From Planctomycetota bacterium (GTDB lineage Bacteria > Planctomycetota > Planctomycetia > Pirellulales > Pirellulaceae), in the NCBI GenBank assembly GCA_029259935.1, contig JAJDEH010000096.1, positions 1 through 18,465 on the forward strand: a DNA stretch of 18,465 nt, given 5' to 3'. Positions within the stretch are counted from its first letter, which is position 1; the number at the start of each line of letters is the position of its first letter. Positions 8,330 to 15,665 of this stretch are shown piece by piece. The notes under the pieces were generated by a model that had not been told where the DNA came from, ran no database searches, and worked only from the letters and a program-made list of their open reading frames with translations. The position numbers were made by a program, and so were the translations under genes.

Positions 8330-10492
8330 TTAAGCATCGAAATTCCCAGGGGCGGCGTTACCAGCGGTGAGAAGATCTGGAGACATGGATATTGTGCCGC
8401 CGACACGTGTGGCGATGTCTTCGCGTGAGGTTGCGACGATCAGTGTCCAGGGTCGGTCGGCGGCCAGCAAATAATCGAGACAACGATCCAGATCGCGTTC
8501 GCCCAAGGCATCAAGAACGCTGTCGATAAGCAAGAGTCCGGGACGGCTAATCGCCGCTCTCGCGATACCCAGCATGCGACGTTGGCTTTCCGATAACGGC
8601 GAACCGTCGCTCGTGAGCATGGTGTCGCAGCCGTCCTTCCAACGGAGAACGGGATCAAGCAGTCCCAGTGCGCCCAGAACATCCCGCACGTCCGTTGCGG
8701 TAACGCCTTCGCGGTGCAAGTGAACGTTTTCCTCGACGGTGGAATGAAATACCTCATGACCGCGAGCGACCGCGATTCGGCTTCTGAGTACGTCGGGCCG
8801 CAAGTCACGAGGATCAAAGCCATCGATGGTCAGATGGCCGGCCGTCGGGCCACGGAGCCCGCCGATCAAGTCGAGCAACGTACTCTTTCCCGTTCCGGCA
8901 CTCCCCAGAACAGCGACCGATTCGCCGGGTTCGATCTCGGCGCTGATGTCGTTGATAACCAAAGGTTGATCCGGCCATGAGTAGCAGACCGCATTCAACT
9001 CGACCTTGGCCGGTATCGAGCGGTCGATCGCCAACATTCCGTCTTGCCGTTCCGTTTGAATGTCGAATAGCGCGCCGAGCTTGTCGATGGATGCCAGCAA
9101 GTCATAGAAGCTCTCCATGTGTTTTCCAAACTTTGCGAACGAACCAACGATGACGGTCACGATCAACTCGGCCGCGACGAGTTGCCCCAACGTCAGTTCA
9201 CCGGAGATAACCAGCCAGCCACCGAGGCCGAGAAGGACGGTACTGGCAACCGCCTGCAGGCCGACGGCGAACAGCACTTGCCGCATCACGATCCTGAAAT
9301 GCATACGACGGGCGCTGAGGTATTCGTGGATGAGTCGGTCGGCCCGTTCCAATGCAAAATCGGCTCCACCGTCGTTTCGAAACGCCGCCGGACAGCGGGC
9401 AATGTCCTGCAACCATTGGGCCATGTAGTATTTGTGCTTCGATTCCTTGACGGCGCTGGCGACGGCACCGCGACCGAGTACGAAGATAATGACCGCGATG
9501 GCCGAGAGCAGGAATAGGTCGAAGCCAAGCAGCCACGGGTGATAGAAACCCAAGACGGCCATGCCGATGAACGTACCCAGAACCAGCCCCAGACCATCCA
9601 GCAGCAGTTGTGCCGCAACTTTTTGGACGGTCACGATGTCGAAGAAGCGATTGACGACTTCCGGCAAGTACTCGCCATCCAATGCTTCTGCTTCCGTTCG
9701 TGGCAAACGAAAAGCAAGATCGCCGGCGACACGCGCAAACAGTCGCCGCTGGACGATTTCGACGACATACGTTTGCAACGCCCTGACTGCACCTTGAAAA
9801 CCAAGAAACGTCAAAAGCATCACGGCCAGAATGATGATTGGCTGGACGAAGCGGCCAAAAGCGACGGTGTTCACCAAAGCCTCGACAGCCATCGGTGTCG
9901 CAAGCATCAGCAAGGAGACAACAAAGGCGAAGACGACGACGATCCAAATGTCGGAGGCTTCAGGTTGCAGCAGCCGCCAGAGCCGCTGCAGCGGCGTTAA
10001 TCGATGACCGCCACTGGTGGTGTCGGATGAAACCGCGGATTCATTCGGCAGCATCACCACGCAGCGGACACTGCCGTCAATGGCGAATCGATTTAACGTC
10101 TCTCGCAGCTTCCGGTCAGTCATCGCGATCGTGACATCGTGTTCTCCAGCCAGTAGAACTTGAAATCGTTTTCTGGTTGTCGCCATGACAGCCAGCCATT
10201 CGCCGTCGGGCGCTGTTTCGTCATCTTCCCGATAGCAGACGATTTGTGCGTGGTCGCGTGCCAGTGAGAATGCCTCGTCGGTGGCGCAGTCGAGCGTTTT
10301 GGTGCGCAACCCCAAACTGCTCGATGCCTCCGCGAACCACTTCCACCACAGGCGATGTGCCTCACCCGGCCAGACACGTGTCACTTCAGCAAAGATGCGT
10401 TTCGAGGCGTTCCTCTCGTGGACGGGATCGTCGCATGTAAAATGCTCCAAAATTGCCACCGCGCCGGCAGTCTTTGCTTTCAGATTTCTCAT
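8330..10492 (-). CDS. ABC half-transporter with C39-like N-domain and degenerate ATPase
   Basis: Inner-membrane subunit of a type-I-secretion-like exporter, 720 residues. The ATG at 10492 has GAAAGG 5 nt before it; an in-frame TTG at 10573 overlaps the -35 box and is rejected. Residues 1 to about 165 form a soluble domain whose layout (helices, then SLGLRTKTLD, then beta strands) resembles a C39 peptidase-like domain, but no catalytic Cys/His pair is seen. Membrane segments lie at about 183-207, 216-238, 295-345 (two) and 415-470 (two). The ATPase domain follows. Walker A is intact (GSAGTGKST, Lys536). The other motifs are altered: Arg577 at the Q-loop Gln position, LSESQ (633-637) for LSGGQ, Ser658 after Walker B Asp657 where the catalytic Glu should be, and Ser689 for the switch His. 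It may bind ATP but should hydrolyse it poorly, unless it pairs with another subunit. The cargo is unknown. Confidence 0.87.
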   Translation of the reverse strand: MRNLKAKTAGAVAILEHFTCDDPVHERNASKRIFAEVTRVWPGEAHRLWWKWFAEASSSLGLRTKTLDCATDEAFSLARDHAQIVCYREDDETAPDGEWLAVMATTRKRFQVLLAGEHDVTIAMTDRKLRETLNRFAIDGSVRCVVMLPNESAVSSDTTSGGHRLTPLQRLWRLLQPEASDIWIVVVFAFVVSLLMLATPMAVEALVNTVAFGRFVQPIIILAVMLLTFLGFQGAVRALQTYVVEIVQRRLFARVAGDLAFRLPRTEAEALDGEYLPEVVNRFFDIVTVQKVAAQLLLDGLGLVLGTFIGMAVLGFYHPWLLGFDLFLLSAIAVIIFVLGRGAVASAVKESKHKYYMAQWLQDIARCPAAFRNDGGADFALERADRLIHEYLSARRMHFRIVMRQVLFAVGLQAVASTVLLGLGGWLVISGELTLGQLVAAELIVTVIVGSFAKFGKHMESFYDLLASIDKLGALFDIQTERQDGMLAIDRSIPAKVELNAVCYSWPDQPLVINDISAEIEPGESVAVLGSAGTGKSTLLDLIGGLRGPTAGHLTIDGFDPRDLRPDVLRSRIAVARGHEVFHSTVEENVHLHREGVTATDVRDVLGALGLLDPVLRWKDGCDTMLTSDGSPLSESQRRMLGIARAAISRPGLLLIDSVLDALGERDLDRCLDYLLAADRPWTLIVATSREDIATRVGGTISMSPDLLTAGNAAPGNFDA

Positions 10493-10497
10493 CGCAA

Positions 10498-10503
10498 CCT
10501 TTC
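10498..10503 (-). promoter_or_regulatory. Ribosome binding site GAAAGG that fixes the ABC gene start
   Basis: GAAAGG on the minus strand with 5 nt to the ATG at 10492. It decides in favour of this ATG over the TTG at 10573, which lies inside the predicted -35 element and therefore upstream of the transcript. Confidence 0.6.
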
Positions 10504-10544
10504 GGGGACTCGGCTTCCACCACGTGGACCGGCCATTTATGCGA

Positions 10545-10573
10545 ATTGTAATACACGAAATAGATTTCGTCAA
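10545..10573 (-). promoter_or_regulatory. Sigma70-like promoter of the ABC-HlyD-TolC operon
   Basis: On the minus strand, TTGACG (10573-10568) and TACAAT (10550-10545) are separated by exactly 17 bp, close to the classical consensus. The expected transcription start is near 10538, giving a leader of about 46 nt before the ABC ATG with its own ribosome site. The surroundings are distinctly AT-rich compared with the rest of the window. The spacer contains a perfect palindrome listed separately. Confidence 0.62.
10555..10570. promoter_or_regulatory. Perfect palindrome in the promoter spacer, candidate operator
   Basis: ACGAAAT-AG-ATTTCGT is a perfect 7+2+7 inverted repeat. It fills most of the 17-bp spacer and touches the -35 box of the ABC operon promoter, which is a classic repressor position. 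The adjacent divergent winged-helix protein is an obvious candidate binder, but this is inference. Confidence 0.5.
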
Positions 10574-10597
10574 TAATGTGTCGTAACTATTTAATCG

Positions 10598-10626
10598 TGT
10601 TTTTAGGTTCGCATTTTTAGTAAAAT
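10598..10626 (+). promoter_or_regulatory. Possible weak promoter of the winged-helix regulator
   Basis: TAAAAT at 10621-10626 could act as a -10 element, and TGTTTT at 10598-10603, 17 bp upstream, is a poor -35. The region 10540-10640 is strongly AT-rich, and a TTTTTAG motif occurs twice (10601-10606 area and 10614-10620). This is a weak call based on composition and position. Confidence 0.25.
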
Positions 10627-10699
10627 CTGCTAAACTTTGAGAAAAGCGATTCCGATCACAATCTCGGGTAGAAATCCTCTAGCAAGAAACCGCGATACC

Positions 10700-11044
10700 A
10701 TGACCAAGCGGGCCACAACTCGGATTCGAAATACGGATCGTGCCGCCACGGTGGAATCCAGGAAGGCTTCGCACGGCTGGACGTTCTTGACCAATCACGC
10801 ACATGTACTGGCGGTGCTTCACGCGGACCCGGAAAAGGTGATTCGCGAGGTCGCCATCGACGTGGGGATCACCGAACGGGCTGTCCAGCGAATCATTCAG
10901 GATCTGGAGAAAGACGGCTTCATCGAGCGGGAACGCGTGGGGCGACAGAATCGCTATCGCATCCTTGAGGGGAAATCTCTTCGACATCCGATTGAGGCTC
11001 ACCGGAAGACCGGCGATTTGCTTAAGCTTATCGCCGGGGAATGA
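10700..11044 (+). CDS. Small winged-helix DNA-binding regulator
   Basis: A 114-residue cytosolic protein. After a basic N-terminal tail ([10 protein letters not shown]) comes a winged helix-turn-helix: [20 protein letters not shown] (helices 1-2), [19 protein letters not shown] (recognition helix at about 57-72) and [12 protein letters not shown] (wing at about 77-88), ending with an RHPIEAH segment. The arrangement fits MarR/ArsR-like regulators of the type often annotated only as helix-turn-helix proteins. The ATG at 10700 is chosen; an in-frame TTG at 10637 would add 21 unconvincing residues. No sensor domain or metal-binding cysteines are seen, so any signal would have to be read through the short C-terminal part. 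It is divergent from the ABC operon with a 207-bp shared region that contains a palindromic operator candidate. Confidence 0.82.
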   Translation: MTKRATTRIRNTDRAATVESRKASHGWTFLTNHAHVLAVLHADPEKVIREVAIDVGITERAVQRIIQDLEKDGFIERERVGRQNRYRILEGKSLRHPIEAHRKTGDLLKLIAGE

Positions 11045-11173
11045 CCCGGCCCCACCTCAACAGGCTGCTAGGCGCCGCCACTACTGGCGTATCCCCGTTC
11101 GTCGATGTAAAAACGGGGCTTCCCGCAAGCTGTTTCCGTTCCCCTGTTGATTGCTCGCTCTGGAGATTGAATC

Positions 11174-12358
11174 GTGTCCGTTCCCGCGCCCGAGTTGACG
11201 CCCCCGATTAGAACCTTGATGGGGCCCGGACCTAGCGACATTCATCCGCGCGTCTTGGAAGCCATCGGCAAGCCCACGGTAGGACATCTCGACCCGTACT
11301 ACCTCGAGATCATGAACGGCATGCAGCAAATGCTGCGAGATCTGTTTCGGACCGAAAACGAAATGACCTTCGCGGTCAGCGCGACTGGTTCCGCCGGCAT
11401 GGAAGCGACCGTGGTCAATCTGATCGAACCGGGCGACCAGATGCTGGTGTGCATCAATGGCGTGTTTGGGATGCGAATGGCCGACGTCGCCGAACGAGCC
11501 GGGGCTGCCGTGACCCGCGCCGAACGTCCCTGGGGAGAAGTGTTCTCGGTGGACGACATCAAACAGCATCTGGCGACCGCCAAGCCGAAAGTCGTCGGGA
11601 TTGTCATGGCGGAAACGTCAACGGGAGCTTGGCAACCGCTGGAAGAAATCTCGGACTTGGTTCACGATGCCGGTGCCATGTTATTGGTCGACAGCGTGAC
11701 TTCTTTGGGCGGTGTGCCGGTTGAGGTCGACAAGTGGAACATCGACGCCATCTACTCCGGTTCCCAAAAGTGCCTCAGTTGCCCGCCGGGACTGGCACCA
11801 GTCTCCTTCAACCAGCGGGCAGTCGATATGATTCTCAACCGCAAAACTAAAGTCCAAAGCTGGTACCTCGATGTGTCGATGCTGGCCAACTATTGGGGCA
11901 GCGATCGGGTTTACCACCATACCGCGCCAATCAACATGTCATATGCCTTGTATGAAGCCTTGCGGGTGATTCACGAAGAAGGCTTGGAGAGTTGCTTTAC
12001 CCGCCACGACCTGAATCACCGCGCTCTCAAGGCCGGCCTGAAAACCTTGGGAATCGAATACGCGGCCCAACCCGGTCATCAACTCCCGATGCTGAATGCC
12101 GTGAAGATCCCCGAGGGCGTCGATGACGGAGCGACCCGTTCGGCGCTGCTGAACCAATTCGGTATCGAGATCGGCGGCGGCCTGGGCGCATTCAAAGGAA
12201 AAGTCTGGCGGATTGGCCTGATGGGCTATGCCTCGCGGTCGGCGAACGTATTGCTATTTCTGTCGGCGTTGGAGCAGATTCTTGCCAAACAAGGGCACGC
12301 ATTCGATGCCGGATCGAGTATCGCCGCCGCCAACGGGGTCTATGCGGCTTCCGAGTGA
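11174..12358 (+). CDS. Class V aminotransferase, alanine/serine-glyoxylate aminotransferase type
   Basis: PLP enzyme of fold type I, 394 residues, the usual size for serine-glyoxylate or alanine-glyoxylate aminotransferases, which make glycine from glyoxylate. The N-terminus carries the family signature LMGPGPSDIHPRVLEA followed by GHLDPYYLEIMN. VSATGSAGMEATV is the cofactor phosphate loop, MLLVDSVTSLGG holds the Asp that contacts the pyridine nitrogen, and SGSQKCLSCPPGLA contains Lys199 for the Schiff base. The C-terminus has WRIGLMGYASRSANV with the substrate-carboxylate arginine. The start is GTG at 11174 with GGAG about 10 nt upstream. The protein ends with an Ala/Ser-rich tail. It follows the regulator by 129 bp and may have its own promoter. 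Which amino donor is preferred cannot be told. Confidence 0.9.
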   Translation: MSVPAPELTPPIRTLMGPGPSDIHPRVLEAIGKPTVGHLDPYYLEIMNGMQQMLRDLFRTENEMTFAVSATGSAGMEATVVNLIEPGDQMLVCINGVFGMRMADVAERAGAAVTRAERPWGEVFSVDDIKQHLATAKPKVVGIVMAETSTGAWQPLEEISDLVHDAGAMLLVDSVTSLGGVPVEVDKWNIDAIYSGSQKCLSCPPGLAPVSFNQRAVDMILNRKTKVQSWYLDVSMLANYWGSDRVYHHTAPINMSYALYEALRVIHEEGLESCFTRHDLNHRALKAGLKTLGIEYAAQPGHQLPMLNAVKIPEGVDDGATRSALLNQFGIEIGGGLGAFKGKVWRIGLMGYASRSANVLLFLSALEQILAKQGHAFDAGSSIAAANGVYAASE

Positions 12359-12498
12359 ATAGTTTTCGCGAGCGGTCGTTAATGCCCGCTCACCGCTGCG
12401 GTTGAGGTGATGAAGGAATCGCGGAGCCTTGTTGCGATCCCACGCAAGATGGGCCGCTGGTTCCGTCCCCACTCACACCGAACCATTGTGGTGACCCC

Positions 12499-13218
12499 AT
12501 GAAAATTCCTCGCATTCGCGGAATGATCGATCGCCGGATCCTGGTCAATTTTCGTATCGATCATGATGTACTTGCCAAGCTGCTGCCCCAGCCGTTTCGA
12601 CCGCAAGTGGTGCACGGCCACGGCATGGCGGGAATTTGCTTGATACGGCTCAAGCACGTGCGGCCGCGAGGGTTACCGGGGTTCTGCGGTATCGCATCGG
12701 AGAATGCGGCTCATCGAATCGCCGTCGAATGGGATGATGAAGGACAAACTCGTACCGGGGTCTTCATACCGCGCAGGGACACTTCGTCCATGCTCAATCA
12801 TTTGGCTGGCGGGCGCATCTTTCCCGGGGTGCATCATCGTGCATCCTTTGATGTCCAAGAGAAAGACGGTCGCATGCGTGTTGTGATGGACAGCGACGAT
12901 CATTCGACGCACGTCCTGGTGGACGGCTGTGAGGCTGCCGATTTGAACGCGAATTCGACATTCGAGTCACTCGGCAGCGCCTCCCAGTTTTTTCAGCGCG
13001 GTTCGCTGGGCTACTCACCGCGATTCCGTCGCCTCGGCTACGACGGCATCGAGCTACGGTCCTTCGATTGGCAAGTACGGCCGCTCGATGTTCACAACGT
13101 CGAATCTTCGTTCTTCGACGATCGCAAGCTGTTTCCCGCGGGCTCGGTTACGTTTGACTCCGCGCTGCTGATGCGAAATATCGATCACGAGTGGCTCAGC
13201 AAACCGTCTCTGGGATAA
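12499..13218 (+). CDS. DUF2071 family protein (YqjF-like)
   Basis: A 239-residue soluble protein that I recognise as a DUF2071/YqjF-type protein. The characteristic opening MKIPRIRGMIDRRILVNFR is followed by LAKLLPQPFRP, GMAGICLIRLKHVRP and a conserved ENAAHRIAVEW segment, then RRDTSS and LAGGRIFPGVHH in the middle. The fold is thought to resemble acetoacetate decarboxylase, but no reaction is established and no catalytic lysine can be assigned here. The ATG at 12499 is the natural start; the ribosome site is weak. It lies 140 bp after the aminotransferase on the same strand, so shared transcription is possible but not evident. Confidence 0.83.
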   Translation: MKIPRIRGMIDRRILVNFRIDHDVLAKLLPQPFRPQVVHGHGMAGICLIRLKHVRPRGLPGFCGIASENAAHRIAVEWDDEGQTRTGVFIPRRDTSSMLNHLAGGRIFPGVHHRASFDVQEKDGRMRVVMDSDDHSTHVLVDGCEAADLNANSTFESLGSASQFFQRGSLGYSPRFRRLGYDGIELRSFDWQVRPLDVHNVESSFFDDRKLFPAGSVTFDSALLMRNIDHEWLSKPSLG

Positions 13219-13513
13219 TGGTGGCATGCCCGGCATGCCCGTGAGTGACCCGCTCTAACTCCCCCTGGGCACGGGCGAGAGCCAGAATGCGCCCGCCGCT
13301 TGGCAAAAGAGGAGGACAGAATTGACCTTCCGCCGACTCTCTCTATGATTCCAATGAATCACTTGGGGTATTCAGCGCCGTCCATGGATTAGGGTAGGCG
13401 TATCAACGGTCTTTGAGCGTCCCTTTCTGGCAGAAGTCCCACCCGACGCTTGACGATTTCTTTTGTCCACGACGGACTCCGCGGTTATTACCACTCAACT
13501 GTCGAGAGTCACC
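13219..13513. other. 295-bp intergenic region with GGCATGCC repeats and a hairpin
   Basis: No gene is seen. Immediately after the DUF2071 stop the palindrome GGCATGCC occurs twice, at 13223-13230 and 13232-13239. GCCCGTG at 13237-13243 can pair with CACGGGC at 13270-13276 across a 26-nt loop. There is no T-run, so a terminator role is uncertain. The remaining part up to 13513 must carry the promoter of the secreted protein gene, but no convincing element was found. Confidence 0.4.
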
Positions 13514-14581
13514 ATGAATCGTATCAAAAAACGTAGTCACTCCATGCTAGCGATGAGTTTCGCGATTGTTTGCCTCCCTGCCATGGGTCTCCAGGCGGCA
13601 CCGCGCGTTCATTTCGACATTGCCACGACCGTACCCTGCCGCGAGGTAACGCCCGCTGACTTTGCCGAAGTCCATCCTCATGAAATGCTGGTCGAAGCAA
13701 AGTTCCAAGTGTCCTCCTTAATCAAACACGGCAGCGAAGACGACCTGGTGCAGTACTTCTATCGGATCGAGAGTCCCTACGAGAGCTTGCGCGTTGACCA
13801 CTACTTGCCGAAGACCGAACTGGCCAGCGATTATGCTGGCAATATTGGCGTGGAAAAGAAGAATGAGGCTTCCCAGCAAATCGGCGTCGATGTCAGCATC
13901 CCCCAGCCTTACTTTCCCAAGGCGGGCGGGTCGGCCGGGGCCAGTGCGAAGAACGGCTCGACATTGCGTTACGATCTGCTGCCGCCGTTGGAGCTGATTG
14001 CCGCGAGTGGCACGATTCAGCGCGAGACCGGTGTCTACTTCAAACTCAAACCATCCCGCCGTTCGACGTTGGAAGGTGGCAAGGAATTTGTCGTGGTCTA
14101 TCGTGTCCCTCGGTCCTGGCGTGGCGACTTGGTGAGCCTTCGCTGCCAAGCGGTGGGCTATGATCGCGGAGTCGTGCGGAAATTGGATGAAACACGGCCC
14201 AGTGGCACGGGCGATTTTCTGGTGGCGTTGCATCTTGCCGGAGATCTTGAGGCTCAGCAACTTGCTAACCAGTACGTGCGCATCGAGCGACATTTGCGGC
14301 GGACCGCGGCGCAACAACGGTCCACGGTCCGCAAGCTCTCGTATCCGTCACTCCGGCACAAACTGGGAGCGTACTTCTCCGCGGTCGAGCCAAAGATTCC
14401 CACGAACTGGCTCGAACGCGTGATCTACAGTTCGCCCCTGTCGAGTGCCAATCCGTTTGAGGAACGGTTGCCAAGCACGATCCAGCAAGAAGTCCAAGCC
14501 TATCGTGAAGCCAAGTTGCACCTCTCGCGGCTTAACGGACTATCGTTTGGAAAAGTACGACTAAGCGATGCGATGCAGTAG
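13514..14581 (+). CDS. Secreted or periplasmic protein of unknown function
   Basis: I do not recognise this 355-residue protein. The ATG at 13514 is chosen because GAGAG precedes it and because it gives a clean Sec signal peptide: basic MNRIKKR, a hydrophobic core (MLAMSFAIVCLPAMG) and an LQA-AP cleavage site near residue 30. An in-frame TTG at 13463 would bury the signal. The mature part is rich in predicted beta strands and Arg/Ser, with a Gly-rich loop (KAGGSAGASAKNGS) near the middle, and the last third is more helical (QAYREAKLHLSRLNG). A single Cys pair at most is possible. It stands alone on its strand and converges with the dehydrogenase gene, 79 bp apart. It could be a planctomycete-restricted envelope protein; this is inference. 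Confidence 0.75.
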   Translation: MNRIKKRSHSMLAMSFAIVCLPAMGLQAAPRVHFDIATTVPCREVTPADFAEVHPHEMLVEAKFQVSSLIKHGSEDDLVQYFYRIESPYESLRVDHYLPKTELASDYAGNIGVEKKNEASQQIGVDVSIPQPYFPKAGGSAGASAKNGSTLRYDLLPPLELIAASGTIQRETGVYFKLKPSRRSTLEGGKEFVVVYRVPRSWRGDLVSLRCQAVGYDRGVVRKLDETRPSGTGDFLVALHLAGDLEAQQLANQYVRIERHLRRTAAQQRSTVRKLSYPSLRHKLGAYFSAVEPKIPTNWLERVIYSSPLSSANPFEERLPSTIQQEVQAYREAKLHLSRLNGLSFGKVRLSDAMQ

Positions 14582-14582
14582 T

Positions 14583-14610
14583 CGATGGTCCCGTCGCGAA
14601 ACGGCCATCG
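14583..14610. terminator. Imperfect hairpin between convergent genes, possible terminator
   Basis: CGATGG (14583-14588) pairs with CCATCG (14605-14610), and CCGT (14591-14594) with ACGG (14601-14604), leaving a 2-nt bulge and a 6-nt loop. It lies 2 bp after the secreted protein's stop and 51 bp beyond the dehydrogenase's stop. There is no T-run on either side, so the call is weak. Confidence 0.28.
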
Positions 14611-14660
14611 GATCGTCGCAATAACCGAGTTCTGAATTCTTGCTCTGAAATCGACTGGCG

Positions 14661-15602
14661 TTACCCGGGGCCGATGCGGCTAAGCACGGTTTCCAGTGTC
14701 TGCCGCAGCACGTTGCCGCTGTTTTTAAGGCCTTGCATTTCCTTGGGCCAAAGATCGATTTCGTGGCGTGCCACAACTCCGCCTCGGCCTACCACGGTGG
14801 GAACGGAAAGAGCCACGTTGCGAATGCCGTAACATCCATCCTGGACCGAAGAAATTGGTAGCACTTGTTGCTGGTCGAGTGCGATCGAGTGAATGACATC
14901 TCGGATGGCAATGCCGACGGCGAACCCCGCGCCGCCCTTCTTCTTGATGACTTCCGCGCCGGAACCTTTGGTGCGGGTAAACAACTCGGCGGACAGGTTG
15001 TTCGTCCAGCCAGGATATTTGTCCAGCGGCAAACCGCCGATGGTCGCGCTCGACCAAATGGGAACCATGCTGTCGCCATGCTCGCCCAAAATCAGAGCCG
15101 AGATTTGTGTCGGAGGCGCGCCCAGGCGTTGGGCGATCAGACTGCGAAAGCGAATCGTGTCCAACTGGGTACCAAGTCCGATGACTTGGGTGTAAGGCAA
15201 GTTCAGGCGGTTGGCGGCGACGTAGGTCAAAATGTCAACGGGATTGGAAACGACGAATACGATGGCTGAATCTTGCACGCCGGCGCTGGCCACGTCGTTT
15301 AGAATCGAAAGAAATAGGTCGGTGTTTCGATTGATGAGGTCCAAGCGGCTTTCATCCGGCTTGCGCCGCAATCCCGCCGTAATGCAGATGACGTCGCTAT
15401 CGGTGACATGCTCGTAACCGCCCGACGAAATGATTTGATCCGCCGTGCTGGGACCGCCGTGCAACATGTCGATCGCCTGGCCTTCCGCCATTTCTTGATT
15501 GACGTCGATCAAGGCAATCTCGCGAACTACGCCGCCACACTGCAACGCAAAGCCGGCGCTGGAACCAACCAACCCTCCGCCACCAATGATGCTAACTTTC
15601 AT
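14661..15602 (-). CDS. Malate/lactate dehydrogenase family enzyme of the BMC operon
   Basis: NAD-dependent 2-hydroxyacid dehydrogenase, 313 residues, full length. The Rossmann loop is IIGGGGLVGSS near the N-terminus, and Asp33 in ALIDVN favours NAD over NADP. The mobile specificity loop reads TAGLRRKPDESR: Arg80 occupies the place of LDH Gln102, which is the malate-type residue, and Arg86 matches the catalytic loop arginine. NPVDIL holds the catalytic Asp, and GEHGDSMVP the catalytic His. The ATG at 15602 has GAGG about 10 nt upstream. It is the last gene of the visible BMC operon, separated from the aldolase by 168 bp that contain a strong hairpin. In the pathway it may regenerate NAD or handle the lactaldehyde/lactate side; no shell-targeting tail is obvious. 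Confidence 0.88.
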   Translation of the reverse strand: MKVSIIGGGGLVGSSAGFALQCGGVVREIALIDVNQEMAEGQAIDMLHGGPSTADQIISSGGYEHVTDSDVICITAGLRRKPDESRLDLINRNTDLFLSILNDVASAGVQDSAIVFVVSNPVDILTYVAANRLNLPYTQVIGLGTQLDTIRFRSLIAQRLGAPPTQISALILGEHGDSMVPIWSSATIGGLPLDKYPGWTNNLSAELFTRTKGSGAEVIKKKGGAGFAVGIAIRDVIHSIALDQQQVLPISSVQDGCYGIRNVALSVPTVVGRGGVVARHEIDLWPKEMQGLKNSGNVLRQTLETVLSRIGPG

Positions 15603-15623
15603 GGACTCGAATCCTCAAATGTA

Positions 15624-15655
15624 TTTGTGTCTTGGTGAGTTTGTGTCTTGGTGAG
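15624..15655. repeat. Perfect 16-bp tandem duplication before the dehydrogenase gene
   Basis: TTTGTGTCTTGGTGAG occurs twice head to tail (15624-15639 and 15640-15655). It lies 21 bp upstream of the dehydrogenase ATG and 10 bp from the start of the large inverted repeat, so it would be in the message if the operon is read through. Confidence 0.9.
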
Positions 15656-15665
15656 ATTGAGTGGT

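Noticed and set aside
10492..10573. TTG start at 10573 for the ABC protein
   Set aside because: The TTG is part of the predicted -35 box, lacks a ribosome site, and adds 27 residues without similarity; ATG 10492 has GAAAGG.
13431..13456. Sigma54-like promoter (TGGCAG near 13431) upstream of the secreted protein gene
   Set aside because: The TTGC element is not at the required spacing after TGGCA, so it does not meet the -24/-12 pattern.
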